A DNA stretch of 64,000 nt from Colius striatus (GCF_028858725.1 NC_084763.1:54258152-54322151); one strand, 5' to 3'; counted from the first letter of the stretch, positions 1 through 12,891 are shown. Program-made: numbers and translations. The notes: a model not told the origin generated them from the letters alone.

Positions 1-1119
1 ACAGTGCAAATCGTATTTTTTCCAACCCTGTAACAAACACAAGGTTCTTAATGTGACATTGAAAGGGATTTCAATAGAGAAGATTGACTCTGCTCTTTTA
101 TGTATAAATATCCAGTGTTAGATTTGTAACAGCTAAGCTTAAAAATGAGACTGGGCCAATCTGTTAAAAACAAAAGCTGGGGTTTTGCTGCTATTTGCTC
201 CTACTGAAGGTCTTTTTTTGTGTGTGTTTAGAGGATAGAGGTAAGAATTTAGTTTATATGTCTTTCAAGTGTGTGACTTTTTAAAGCAAATTGTGACTGT
301 GCTATTTGTTATTGCTTGCCAGTGCTCTCTAAGGCTGGAATTATGCAAACTGCACCGTAATGAGTCTATGATTCACTCAGGAGAGAGCTGCAGCTCCAGT
401 CTCACAGAGCTGCAAATCTGATATAACGAAGTACAAAAAATATTGCAGTATGGAAATAGATTCATATGCAAGCACAGCTCCTCATAAACATCCCTATCAT
501 CCCTAAGTGCAAGGAGTGAGGAGGTTTTCTGAGCCAAGAGGAAACCAGTCAGTGATTGTTTATGGGAAACAAAAAAGGGAAGAATATCAGTAAAGCACCT
601 CTGTTCCTTCCTACTCTTAGAAGTGACATGTGCTGACTAATATAGTTATTTTCTGAAAAGGATAATTCTTGTTTGATAAAAACAACCAGCTGATATCATT
701 CAAAGACCAACTAAATAGTCCATTGGTAGGAACATGGTATAGAGAAGTTGATCCTTTTCTCTTTCAAAGTTGTCTTTCTTTTATCATTTTTATATATTAA
801 GGACTTTATAAAGACTTTAAATAGAGGTGAAATTATGATTTAAAAGATAAGTTATTTTGTCACAGGGTGGCTCATCTGGGAATGCAGGGAAAGGCAATAT
901 TCATGTATATGTAAATGAATCTTGACTTTCTTGAGTATATTCAGAGCAAAAATCAAAAATGCACATATATCATTAAGTTAATAGTAAGAAAAGACAAGTT
1001 TTTCCTCAAGAGTGGATTTTATGGAAGATACAAACACAAAAACTCCCAAAGAAGCAAAAAACAGCAAATTAATTCTCTGTTCCACTTGCCCAACATCATT
1101 AACTTTTGAGAGCATTTAC
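1..1119. other. Gene C intron, left edge
   Basis: AT-rich intronic sequence past the CTLD2 end exon. I looked for a CTLD3 first exon (GWxxYGxYCY-like, as in gene B 328 bp further on) and found none. Confidence 0.6.
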
Positions 1120-1233
1120 TTTCTGGCAGCCTGGGTCCTCAACTGTCTCGTTTTCAGAGGATTGTGATGCAGACTTCTTTTTACAGATGGAACCAAGTTG
1201 CTTGTCACAAACATCCGTTGCCCAGTATCCATA
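1120..1233 (-). CDS. MRC1L: Gene C exon: CTLD2 end and linker
   Basis: The 114-nt phase 0-0 exon is the same length as gene B exon 9. It encodes [20 protein letters not shown] and the linker ending DPGCQK. Donor AAA|GTAAAT. Confidence 0.92.
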
Positions 1234-4200
1234 CTGGAAAAGCAGGGAGAAGAAATGAGTTTAAAATGGGTCATTCATAAATAAATGGAAATTAATGTTT
1301 TCCTCATTCTTCACTGCAAGGCCCACTGAAGTATGTAACTTAGGAAGGCTGTAGGATCATTTATGGCTTTGTTTTTTAAGACACACATATGTCAGGATTA
1401 GTTTAAGATCCACTTGATGCAGTTTTGAGATGAAAGAAGGAATTAAATAACATCTTGAAGTCTCATCATTACTTGCTGGTGTAACTATCTATTTAATAGG
1501 AGGATTTGAAAGGATACATTTCATCTGGGGCTAATGGATCTGCATGTAGAGCAGATTATTTCACTGCATGTCTTGAAAAAAAGATCAATGAAACTGAAGT
1601 AATGCCCATATGAGGGTGTTGCAGTAAATCTAACAAGGAGAAGACTCTGGAAATGAGTGATTTTTTTTCATAAGGGAATTATGTAAAAGATAAAGTTAAA
1701 ATAGGAGCTTTTTTCTCCCCATAAAATCTGGTTTAGGATCAATTCTATTGATGCCACATACTGACAAACATCAATATTGTTCTATGCTACAACAATTCCT
1801 TCAATAACACCATTTCTTTCATATCAGCATTTTCAATGTGTTTCTTTTAAAATTCATGACACTTTTTGTGTATGTGCATGCACACACATGCATGTAAATC
1901 TGCCCAACAATCATGTCTTGCAAGAAAATGAAGCTTGTGAGTCAAATAGAAATACTGTAGAACTTTAGGTTAGATATTTAACAGGTACATGTTCACTTTA
2001 TGTCACAGCTGAAGAAACATGCCTTAGTGCCATGTCTCCATGACTCAATGGTATGTCTCAGTGACAAGACATTGAGGGATATAATGGTGTATTGGATTGA
2101 AAAGTGAGGTATGCAGATCACATCTATGATAAACCACAATGTACTAACCAGTCCATGGCCGTTCCTCTCTAGAGATAGAACTTTTTTCATTGTTGCAACC
2201 AAGAGAATTAATCTAATGTAAAATTTCTGGATCAGACTTTACATCACATAGAAATTTCAGAAGGCAGCACTAGGAAAATGCTACCTCCCTATTTCTGATA
2301 GTTCCTGTCTTCTGAACTTCTCTTCTGGTTGATTTCTGGGGAAAACTATTTTGAGCTAAGGTATAGAATGACTCCTGAACAAGCAGTAAATGGCAAGTGA
2401 TTTCAGACTGACACAATGATTAGTTTGCATTACTATAAAATGTCTGCATGGTTATACCTGCCCCTTCATAACAACACAGTCCTCTAGACCGTTTCTATAG
2501 GTGGGGTGCCCGCGCTGCCATTTGGTGAATGTCACAGGAGTCCCGTCACTCCACTCAAAATAGAAGTGAACCTTCAGGTCATTCAGACCAAGCCATAGCT
2601 CTTCTGTTGGCTCTGAAGCATGAAAATAAGTAGGTTTGATTAAGGTCTGCTGTGCAATATAGCAAACATTTTCACATGTAGAACAAACAGGATCTGTTAA
2701 CTGAGGGATGTGGTATACAAGAGGTGGTCTTTGTGCTTTAATAAAGTTGCTGGTTTTATCTCAGATTTGCAGTAAGAGATATCTTGGTTTGTACCAAAAA
2801 GACTTCAGATCCCGTAAAAAATTGCTGAGTTTAATAAACATAAGGGTGGCTGAAGATTTTTGCAAACTTTCTGAGTATCTGTGGTTCAGGACAACAAAAT
2901 AACCCCTAACATGAGGGGACAGGAGTGACTATGAGCGTCGCACCTTTCAAGTGATTGTATCGAGTCCAAGCCCTGAAGACATCTGCCAATGCATCTCCTT
3001 AATGGGGAACCATTGGAGGACTTGTAAAGGCCCGTCAGGGGTGTTCACCAAGTCCAACAAGTGCAGCATGTGTCAGAAGTGCTTACTACAGATCCATGCA
3101 AGATCAGAAGTGAAAAGATAGTATTTTCATAGAACAATTTATAGAAAGAGGTTGGCATCTTCAAGGGGTTTAAATCTCAGCAAGAAGTGAAATTCTAAGT
3201 TTGGAGCTTGGTTCTTAAGATATTGAACATAGAACATAGGTGCCAAAAGTGCAATTTATGGAGCTCTTTATATGTCTCTGTGAGGAATACCTTCTTTTTT
3301 CTTTTCCCACATTATAATCTTTTACTATGAGGCTTATTTCTTGACAAATATAAACATACTGCAACATCAGCAACATAGAAGAGCACCATGAGTTGGATTC
3401 ACTCTTCCACTTGTGATATTTCAGAAAAAGCATCAGTATTTAATATGAGGGGCAGCTTTAACATTACAGGTGGGGCAAACAAAATACAGGGTTACAGATA
3501 TACTCACTGTAACCAAGCTGTGATACTACAAAGCTGTATTCAGCAACGTTATGGAAGCTTGCCAGATCTCCATCTTGCTTCTTACATGAAGTCAGAGCAT
3601 CTTTCCATGTTTTGGGTTCCCATTGAATGCTGTAGCAGTGGCCTGCGTATGGCCACCAACCGTCTGTGCATTTAATAGGTCTCAATCCATCTAAAATCAA
3701 AGAACAATTTTTCAGAGCAGTTTTGTAAGAGGAAAATAAAGAGAACACTAGAATGAGGTCTCTCAAGCATTCTTTACAAAAGTGAGACTAATATGAATAA
3801 ACATAAAGCTGTAGTTAGAAATGCAAATACATTCAAATGAAAAGCAAATATCATTAGGGCACAGTATCCAAAATATGCAAATAGAATAGTGTGTCCTTAA
3901 GCAGAAAATCATTGAAAACTGCCCACATAGTGTCAGAAACACAACTTGAAATAATGTTCTGGGAGGAAAGAGAGACCAAAACAAATGTCAGCCCTCTACC
4001 CATTTTGCCCCTAAGAGCAGTTTAGTCAGCGTCTCATGGTTTCCCCTGCTGCCTGTAGTGGCTGACATTAGACTCTGCCTGCTGCTCAAAGTCTTCTTGC
4101 AAACATGCATAATTTTCAGATATGAAAAAGTCAAGCAATTATTTGGCAACTGCAGGTCACTGAACACTGCAAACTAGTGCAGAGATTTTGGTTTTCTCTT

Positions 4201-7200
4201 CATATTGACTCAATGGCTTTTTTATTACTTAGATTCCTAAATATATTTAAAGCCTAACTTAAGCTTGCTTTAAAGATAAAATCCCACATTGCTTTTCAAG
4301 GTTAATATTGGAATAAAGATTTTCTGAAATTATTTTTCTGCTTTCAATAATATAGCTACTTCTTTAAAAGTAGATTTGACAATGTTCCCAGGTGACAGGC
4401 TCCAGCAGATCTCTCCTGTGTGCAGCTTGTTCATAGCCATGTTATGACATTGAAGCTGTAGGTCAGGAGGCCTCATGGATCAAATGTAGCCCATGTGAAG
4501 ATTGCTACTGCTCCTGTTCTGCTCATATGAACCCAATGCCTTGCATACTGTTGTCACTGAAGGAGGATTTTTGGCATTAACACTAGAGTAAATGCAATTA
4601 CTCATTTGGAGCAAATTAGAATGAAGTTTCTACTGTATTTATGCAAATTTTACTCTTGGCATTAGCTAGCATGACAGGGCAGCTTCTCTCTGTCTTGCAA
4701 GAGTGACTGATAGAGTGATGGAAGAAAATAATAATATGATCCTATTAATGTTTAATTAACAATGTGAAGACAAAGACAATACAAAAAAGTCTATATGTGC
4801 ACATATAGCAAAGGTTTGTAACATTGTTTGAAAAATAACACTCATTTTACCATTTGCAGGTCTTTACATATTGCTCTTTTCAGAAGTCAGAGGATAAAAA
4901 GAATCTCTTTTTGACTAACCTACCTTTGGGTACAATGTCAGACCTTATTTCAAAGTTTCTCTTTTTACAAATGTACCCAAGTCTTTGGTTACATGCTTCA
5001 TTTTCCCATTTAGCATTCTTTCGGGGATTTATCACTCCACAGATTTTTCCAGGGAGTAGGAAAGGATTTCCTTTGAATAAAAGAAAAAATAGACTCTCAA
5101 GTAGAAAGAAATAAAGATTAACAAATCTACCTCTAAAAAGTAAAGATCTAGATCTTCAGCTATTATAATTCAACATGGACTTGCCTAAAATAAGAGTAAG
5201 TTTTATTAATTGGTGTCTTAGCAGAATCCATTCAAAGGTTACAAAATTGATACAGTTCTTACCTAGAGCCCAGTTTAAATATCTGAAAGGGCTGCCCCCA
5301 GCCCATTGCCATCCACTGTTGAAATCCAAAGAGTTCAATCCAATCCAGAATGCAAAACTGAATTTTTTAATTAGTTCTATATTAGTAAAAGAAAAAAATC
5401 AGTTGTACATATCTGTCCTCATCCTTAGCAAATTAATACAAAATAAATGAATTAAAAAGTAAGGAGTTTATATTTCTTAGTTTAAACTGGCCCCAAAGCA
5501 CTACTTTCCATGTTACTGAGGTGCACAAACTGAAAAGAAAAAAGTTAAATATATAGATGAATAAATATCAAGGTTGTAGAGATCTTGAAATGGGCAAATT
5601 AATAACTTCTTTCTCTCATCACGACAGAAGAGATGTAGAAAAAATATCTTATTTTCATTGACTAATTATGCTATGTTTCTATAACAGGTTTCATATAGTA
5701 AAGGCATTAAAAATGGTTACAGTGTGACAGTTGCTCCCAGATTTTTTTCTGTGTAAATGACTTCAAATTTTCACATTATCTCTAACCAAACTGATGCCAT
5801 GATACTTGTATCTGGATTCCAGTGGGTTTATTTGGAGTTATGCATGCAAATGTACCCATATTAGGGCCAATCTAGTCATCATGATATGTTCTTCTAGAAA
5901 GATTAATAATCCTTGAAACACAGAGGGAAGAGGTATATTTGAGAACCAGACCATAGTCCTACTCAAGAACAAATGCACCAGCACAAAGGCAAGTGGAGTG
6001 AACTCTCCCCCAGACAAGCAGAAGAAGATGCAGTAGCACCCACTTGAAGCACAAAGGTGGGATGAAGCCATTTTCCTCCCTATAGAGGTTTGGGAACAAT
6101 CCTTCATGAAAAACCAACAGCTAGTGGAAGAGCAACTCAGACCATCTCCCTTTCTGCAGCTTATGAGCCACCCCTGAGACCCTGTCTTCTTCAGTGAGAT
6201 AAAAAACAAGGCAGCCAACTTCATCATCTAAAATTGAGGCAGCATATTTTAAGGTCTTGTTCTCTATCATTTTACCTCCCATGTATGCTTGCTCATGAAC
6301 CTCTGTGATGCTTAATAGTTCTGCATTTTGCTGCTGACAGCTTTCCATTGCTTGATGCCATGTTAGGGCTGATTCTGAGTTTATCTGATAGCGAATGCCA
6401 GTTGAAACATCTTCTGTCCAAAACCTTTCTGTGTCATCTGAAAGAAGTGAAATAGGGTGCTGCTGTTAAGAGGATTGACATTGCACCAAGTAAAAGTGAG
6501 TGGAGTACGTAATGACATAAAAATCTCTAAAAATGCACAGTATCATCAATTTTAAAGCATCAGAAAAAATTAAGTTAGACAAGGCATCAATTATTTTACC
6601 AAAAAAGAGGGTTTTTAAAATTTAAAACGTTATTTTTAATGCATACAGTTTTTTAGAAGGGATTGAATGGGTTTTTGATATTTGCTTTTAAACTTTCTTT
6701 TACACAAAGTGGAGGACTAAGTAAATGAGAGACATGTCTGTTGAGAAAAAAAGAGATTCCAGGTTGAAGTCAGAGGAAGAAAGTAAGCATGTAAGTGAAC
6801 TATGATCCTAGAGACTTTCCATCCTTATGGCACAGGAACTCACTCTTAGCTCATCATCAAAAGAAACAGCTTCTTCAAAAATGACAGAGCCTGGCCCCTG
6901 ACAGCGTGAGGAGCTATAGAAACAGTCTGGGTAACACCAATGTACAGATCAGCTGTGGTCTCAGCCACAGACAACCTTGGGAAACTCTTGTGTTACTGGG
7001 AAGGTAGTTGGTGGGGAAAGTGGTACAGTTTGTGTCCTGATGTGACAGAATCCAAATACAGACTCTGTGCAGAAGATAGCACAAAGACAGGAGAGGAGGA
7101 TAATCTTAGCAGCAGCATTTTTGTGTAGTCTGGCAATAGGAGAAAAGAACAAGACAGAAAATGCATGTTAAGGGAAAAAAACCCCAGTATATAGCACTTT

Positions 7201-9822
7201 AAACAACAATAAATGAAATATCAAGGAACCTCCTCACCTCTATGGTCCACAAAGAGAAACAGGCACCTCCTGCAGGTGAGTCAGAACCTGACTGGGCTGA
7301 ACCACCCTCTGGAGGAACCTCTTCCTCCCCACTTGCTAATGAGGGAACACTTGGTGACTGAGGCTAATTATCAATCAGATGTTTTTAATTTGGGCCACTC
7401 TGGCAAGGTTTGTCACGAGAGTGTGCAGCTGGTCGATGATAGTGAATCTGGTAGCTCAAAAGCTGGTTTTCTCAACAGCTTTTCATGAAAAGTTAATAAA
7501 TAAAATCCAGGACTTACTTATTAGTGGACAAAATCCATAGAGTTTATCAGCATCAAAGTCTGCAGTCGTTGCACACCAGAGCCAGCCATCTGACCTACCA
7601 GCATCTGTGCACTTATTGTACTGTTTGCCTTCATATTTGAAAGGGAATACACATGGCTGTCCTTTGGCATTTCCTTGTAATGTAAAGGTATCTAGGGGGA
7701 AGAAAATGTTAAGGAGATGTATGGAAATAATCCTAAATCTGAATTGCTAGTAATCAATCAGTCTATCTCTTTAAATTGAGAGATTACACTCATTTTTTAG
7801 CATTAATTTTGATCATTCCCCTCCCCCATTCCTTGTCTAGCTAGAGATTTTAAATAAGATGTTGTATTTGCAAACTTTGGAGGTTAAATGCTACTTTTAG
7901 AGTTTGGTATATGCAACTTGTAGGAAAGTCACATTCTGTGATAATAAGTTTCTGTTAAGTTGTGGTTCATGATGAAAAATACAAGTAGATCTCATTCAAA
8001 ACAAAGAGCTCATCACATTGTTGTATTCTGTGATCTGGTGGCAATTACTGAGACATGTTGAAACAGCTCACATGACTGGAATGTGGACATGGAAGCCTGT
8101 GTCCTTTCTAGGAAAGATAGAGCAATGGGGCAAGGATGAGTGGACAGTGAGGTGGATTGAGAACTGGCTGAATGACAGAGCCCAGAGGGTGGTGACCAAT
8201 GGCACAGAATCGAGTTGGAGGCCTGTGGCCAGTGGAGTTCCACAGGGATTGGTTCTGGGGCCAGTCTTGGTCAACACCTCAATCAGTGACCTGCATGAGA
8301 GGACAGAGTGTACCCTCAGCAAGTTCACTGGTGACACGGAACTGGGGGGACTGGCTGATTCACCAGAGCTTGTGCTGCCATTCAGCAGAATCTCAACCAT
8401 CCCAAGAGTTGGGCAGAGAGGAACATCCTGAGGTTCAACAAGGACAAGTGCAGAGTTCTGCACCTGGGGAGGAACAATCCCATGCACTAGGACAGGCTGG
8501 CGGTGACCTGCCACAAAGAGGATTAAGGGAGTGGAGCATCTTCCTTGTGATGAAATGGTGAGGGAGCTTCAGGCTTTGAGGAGCCTGAAGGGTGACCTCA
8601 TTAATGTTTACAAAACACATGAAAGCTGGACGTCAGGAGGATGGAACCAGGCTCTTCTCAGATATGTCCAATAATAGGACAAGGGGCAATTGGCACAAGC
8701 TGGGACATATAAGGTTCCAAGGAAATGTAAAGAAAAACTTCTACACTGTGAGGGTGAGGGAGCACTGGAAGGGGCTGCCCAGATGGGTTGTGGAGTCTCC
8801 TTCTCTGGAGACATTCAAGACCCACCTGGACAAGTTCCTGTGTGACCTACTCTAGGTGGCCCTGCTCTGTCAGGAGGATTGGACTAGATGATCTCTAAAG
8901 GTCCCTTCCAACCCTTAAGATTCTATGATTCTGTATAGCTCAATAGGTTCACTTTATCACCCCATCTTTTCATTCATTGTTTAAAGAAAAAGGATATCTG
9001 ACCAGAGATGATACAGGTCAGGTTGTGGTTAGCATCTTTACACAGTACAAATTTTAGGTTTCAATTGCACACCTCTGCAGTTGGAGAGATTCAATCTTAC
9101 AGATTCACTGACTCAGATTCCTTTACCTTTGCAGTGCTTCATCTTATTAAACTGTCACGGTTTTACAGGAGTGTTCTTTTATGCTGAAATTAATCTGACA
9201 TGCACTCTCAATCTCACATTCATGCAAACACATGAGTTCTATATACATAGTGCTTCATTGCTTCTCTCTTTGACTATGCTCAATGAGTGACATACATTTT
9301 CAGACTGGAACTACTCTTCTAAACTGATCAGACTGAAGGGGTGGAACCTTCTCACACCTGAGGTCTTGGAGCAGGAAGAGAAACTTGCACAGCAACCATG
9401 AAAAAATGGCTCTAAAATCCTATGACTGATCACTACACCATGGGTGTGATGGGGAGGGTAAATGAAAAGAGCTTGATTCCTCATCTCTCATCACTCTTCC
9501 ATACAATGCCATCTGATTTACTACTTCCATGGAAAGAAATTCCAGTTTAAAGATCCTGCTCTTATTATTTCATTTTCCCCCAACACCACCACATCTCCCC
9601 TGTTTTATTCTGTGAATAAAGAACTGCCAGGATAATACACAATATACTATTTAGCTTATGTATCAGATCTGATAAAATTTACAGAATAGTTGATCTGTGC
9701 ATTTTGCCCAAGTAAAAGAACTTTCATACCTATTTTAACAAAAAACCAACAGAAAACTTACCCAGTGACTGTAATGAACCATGCACAAGGGAAAGAGAAA
9801 CTAGGAATCTGGAGAAATCCAT
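1120..9822 (-). CDS. MRC1L: Gene C: mannose receptor C-type 1-like, 5' part, CysR exon apparently absent
   Basis: This is the N-terminal part of a third paralogue; the gene runs off the left edge. Exons seen on the minus strand: 9822-9762 (signal), 7691-7518 (FNII), 6437-6276, 5376-5263, 5070-4924 (CTLD1), 3690-3508, 2612-2458, 1233-1120 (CTLD2). All are in frame with consensus splice sites and have the lengths of the gene B exons or differ by whole codons. No exon resembling the 402-nt CysR exon is visible between the signal and FNII exons. That gap holds a CR1 copy. Because the introns there are phase 1, joining signal to FNII keeps the frame. It could be a functional receptor lacking CysR, a decaying copy, or an assembly loss. 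The CTLD3 exons are not in the window. Confidence 0.88.
2458..2612 (-). CDS. MRC1L: Gene C exon: CTLD2, part b
   Basis: The 155-nt exon encodes [42 protein letters not shown] replaces the EPS of gene B. Phase 0 end with donor CAG|GTATAA. Confidence 0.93.
3508..3690 (-). CDS. MRC1L: Gene C exon: CTLD2, part a
   Basis: The 183-nt exon encodes [36 protein letters not shown] and [17 protein letters not shown] matches what I recall of human CTLD2. Confidence 0.94.
4924..5070 (-). CDS. MRC1L: Gene C exon: CTLD1, part c
   Basis: The 147-nt exon encodes [29 protein letters not shown] and a linker. Four codons longer than in gene B. Confidence 0.93.
5263..5376 (-). CDS. MRC1L: Gene C exon: CTLD1, part b
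   Basis: The 114-nt exon encodes [20 protein letters not shown] and [10 protein letters not shown]. Confidence 0.93.
6276..6437 (-). CDS. MRC1L: Gene C exon: CTLD1, part a
   Basis: The 162-nt exon encodes [20 protein letters not shown] and [15 protein letters not shown]. One codon longer than in gene B. Donor GGAG|GTAAAA. Confidence 0.93.
7518..7691 (-). CDS. MRC1L: Gene C exon: fibronectin type II domain
   Basis: The 174-nt exon is the same length as in gene B. It encodes [40 protein letters not shown] and FCPL. All four FNII cysteines are present. Confidence 0.94.
8083..8936 (+). mobile_element. CR1 LINE fragment between gene C signal and FNII exons
   Basis: This 5'-truncated CR1 retains part of the reverse transcriptase region ([11 protein letters not shown]-like reading), the 3' UTR-proximal ORF end and the 3' signature ccttccaacccttaagattctatg. 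An internal stretch is missing near 8495-8530, and frames are broken. It is antisense to gene C and occupies the interval where CysR would lie. Confidence 0.9.
9762..9822 (-). CDS. MRC1L: Gene C exon 1: start codon and signal peptide
   Basis: ATG in a strong context (ACAATGG) starts [20 protein letters not shown], which aligns with the gene B signal peptide. Donor CTGG|GTAAGT, phase 1. The conserved promoter block lies 135 bp upstream. Confidence 0.85.
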
Positions 9823-9956
9823 TGTAAATAAAGTTTGTTTTTCATTCCTCTACCAAAATTTGGACTATAAGATTTGCTGTGTATAAGATCCTTCTGAGTG
9901 AGGATAGTGACAGGTCCTTCTCTGTGTCAAAGAGCTGATGGATGAAGTGCTGTGCT

Positions 9957-9983
9957 CTAAATAAGGAAATATCCTGTCACATG
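9957..9983 (-). promoter_or_regulatory. Gene C proximal promoter block shared with gene B
   Basis: Same block as upstream of gene B, 135 bp from the gene C ATG, with one mismatch in 27. Surrounding sequence (about 9895-9996) is also recognisably similar, including gtccttctc. Conservation at the same distance argues that the promoter duplicated with the gene and has been retained. Confidence 0.6.
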
Positions 9984-9995
9984 GTATTTTGAAAT

Positions 9996-12387
9996 AACTA
10001 GAGTGCACATTGCAAACATTGCTCTCTTTCAAGAGCAAGTCATTTCCAAAACTGAAGCCTCCATCCTTGTAACTAGGAGTGATGCCATTTGTCTTTTTGT
10101 AGGACTTTACTAGTATACATTGGTCAGATTTTTGGGTGCTACACAGGATAAAACCCTTAAAATTCAACTTCAGAGTTGGTGATGAGAAACCTACAGTTAA
10201 ATGACGTCAATTAAAAACTGCTTTAAACCTTACATCTCAGAAACAAAGGGAAATAAAACCCTGGTGGTTCAGTACACTGCTATAATATCACAGCTATATA
10301 TATCTAGAAGAAAGACAGCAAATTTTACAGGATCAGCAGTATTCAATGCATTATGAATTATTGCTCAGTTCGAGGGCTAAAATTGCTTTTGTTCTGCACT
10401 ATTGCACCTCTTGCCTTGATGACAATTTGAAGCTGGGCTGTTTAGTTATTGAAGTTCTAAAAGAAGTGAAGATGATATTGAACGCTATAGGCTAATGATT
10501 ATCTTCCCTGTAACAGGAGGGAAACTTTTGCCTGGAATATATTTGTCAAACAAAGAGAGTTATTAATCTATTGGAGAAATTCCTAATAAGAGTGTTCCAG
10601 GACCAAGACAAACATAAGATACACTAGAAAACCCCCACTTAATCTGTGAGCAAAGTGCTTGTCTGAAGATTTATATTAGCATGTCAATTCTTGCACAAGT
10701 ATGCTGGCAAATATTTACATGCAGACAAGTCCTACTGTTCCTTCTGTTTATTTCCATCAGTGAGATTAAAAGAGGTTGTGATGAGACTGAAAAAAGTGAG
10801 AAGTGAAATAATCAGTACTGAGATATATATAGAAGGTGAAGAGATGTCATATGAGGAACTATCTTTGCTTTTATTTATAAGGTGTTAGGGAAAATCATTG
10901 CAAGAACTGGGTGAACTTGTTGATTTCAGTGTTAGAAAATACTGAGAGATAAACATTTATAAAAAAACTGCCTAGATTTCAGTAAAAGTGGGACTTTAGT
11001 ACATTATTTAAAAATAACAATTGTATGTGCAGATGACATAATAGCAGAGTTTATTGTGAGCAAGGTTTGCAAGAACGGCACAAAGTTGCAGCGCTACAGA
11101 CAACAATGGGGTGGGAGAGAAATATAGTGCAACCATATTTCAGATACATCTGAAATTACAAAATGAAATGGCTCTGATAGAGGGAATCCCTAGGGAAGAT
11201 ACCTTGAGGTCACAATTTCTGTCCCTTTCCCTCTGCCTCACAAAGTGCCAGTTGTCTGAACTGGGCTTTAGTTCCACCTTGTGTAAATGAATGCTTGTGA
11301 AGATTCTGCTCCCTAAGGCTGCAGAGTGATGGAGGGAGATTAATGCAGACACTAGTGTAGGCTATAAGTAGAACTGAGCACTTCAAACATGTCTGTTTCA
11401 CATGACCAACCAGTTTGATGCTGGTTACAAACATTATGGGGTCAATGTCATGTGTGCTGCAATTCATTTGTGTAGTAACCTGTCTCTCAAGTGAGATAAA
11501 TCCCTGATTGTTTTTATACCAAGAAAACAGGAGTCCAGTGACTAGAAAAGAAACTTAATTAGCATTTATAATTATTTCTCCTGACTTTCTGGCTAGCTCA
11601 GCCAACTCTGTGCAGCCTGGGGAAGGCAGGTTGTTTGCTGGGACTATCTGCTCAGCACTCTTTCAGATGAGGAAATATCTAAATTATATTTGCAGCTCTC
11701 ACCTAAATGTCATTTTATAATGCTTTCCACTGATTTTATAACATCTTACACTTAGTCTTCTTGCAGATTCCTAGTACAGTATCATCTGCTGCATGCATTG
11801 GTTTTCAGTTCCTTTTTCTTACATTTAAAAGTGGTAAATTGGTGCTGGTTCAAGTTGAATTTGAAGTAGCAGGGAGAAAAGCTCTCCTTGTTACTGACAA
11901 AAGAGCTAGTACATAGATAACAACATCTCCCTTCCCCTTTCCTCTCACTTGATTCACATGGAATCTGAAGCTGAAAATTATACTAATAAAACTTCATTTT
12001 TTTCAAAGCATTAATGAAAAGGAGAATGCAAGAGTGATAATATATATTACTGTCAGTGAATATAATACAGTTAACTGTCATATTTTCACATTGAAAATAA
12101 AAGACCAAAACCTACATTTGAGCTTAATAACTGTTAATACAGTATTTTCAACAGAAGAATATGGAAATGGCAAGGTTTTCTATCCGAAAGTTATCTGCAA
12201 GTATGTGAAGCATAATTTTATACACAAATGCAATAGAGTATAGCTGTAAGGAACAATAAAAAGTACCAGTCTGATGGATTGAAGCTCGTGGGGCAAAACA
12301 AGTTCAAGATTGTAATAGTTGGGCAATTTTGTGTTCTTTGCAGTGTTCACAAAGCCGTGGGAATATAGTTCTAAACAGAAATCATAC
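9996..12387. other. B-C intergenic space
   Basis: This spans the gene B 3' UTR/flank to the gene C promoter. No coding exon, RNA gene or clear repeat was recognised. Confidence 0.6.
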
Positions 12388-12592
12388 TTTATTGAACATT
12401 CATTATCATTAGTTGACTTTTATAGTTGTTTTCCAGTATGTTCATTTATTCTTGACAAGTTGCACTAGTGGTTTTTTTGGTAAGGCTCTTGACTGTTACA
12501 AAACTACATCATCATTCCATAATTTTGATTTTATAAAATACATAAGATACAAAAGAGGCAGCCAGTGCAAAAAAGGAGAAAAGAGATTTAAT
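12388..12592 (-). promoter_or_regulatory. Candidate polyadenylation signals of gene B
   Basis: On the minus strand ATTAAA occurs at 12592-12587 and AATAAA at 12450-12445 and 12393-12388, about 130 to 340 nt past the stop. They are plausible 3' UTR ends, but these hexamers are common in AT-rich sequence. Confidence 0.3.
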
Positions 12593-12721
12593 TTAAGATT
12601 ACAGATATCCTCATTAGAGACTTTTAGCAGATACATCCTTTCATTTCATCAAGTAACTTGCTACTGTGAAGTAGCACATGCTTCTGGACCCAATCTGACC
12701 AATCCTTCAATCACCCAGACA

Positions 12722-12891
12722 TCATTTTAGAAGTGTTTCAATGCCCAGATCTGTTGATGGTTGGTTTTGTCTTTTTCGCTGGTAGAAGTAGACTGAGATG
12801 CTAACTCCAAGAAGAGTGAGAATAGCCAAGAAAACAAGCAGCCAAACAGAGATGTGAACAGGTGGGTGAGTCTCTTCATTCTCTTCTTTGC
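12722..12891 (-). CDS. MRC1L: Gene B exon 30: membrane span and short tail
   Basis: It encodes an acidic stalk (KEENEET), a span ([20 protein letters not shown]), the YFYQRKRQ stop-transfer and a tail ending [12 protein letters not shown] is at 12724-12722. The tail is about 20 residues against 45 in gene A. It has no FENTLY-type motif and no canonical acidic dileucine. Confidence 0.9.

Noticed and set aside
2931-3110. Moderately GC-rich stretch in a gene C intron
   Set aside because: Could be an old repeat, but I cannot match it to CR1 or another family.
5142-5158. Palindrome aagatctagatctt
   Set aside because: Short perfect palindrome inside a gene C intron, with no repeated copies or associated feature.
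8018-8855. Open frames of up to 148 codons on both strands
   Set aside because: They are fragments of the CR1 reverse transcriptase region and its antisense, with broken frames; not host genes.
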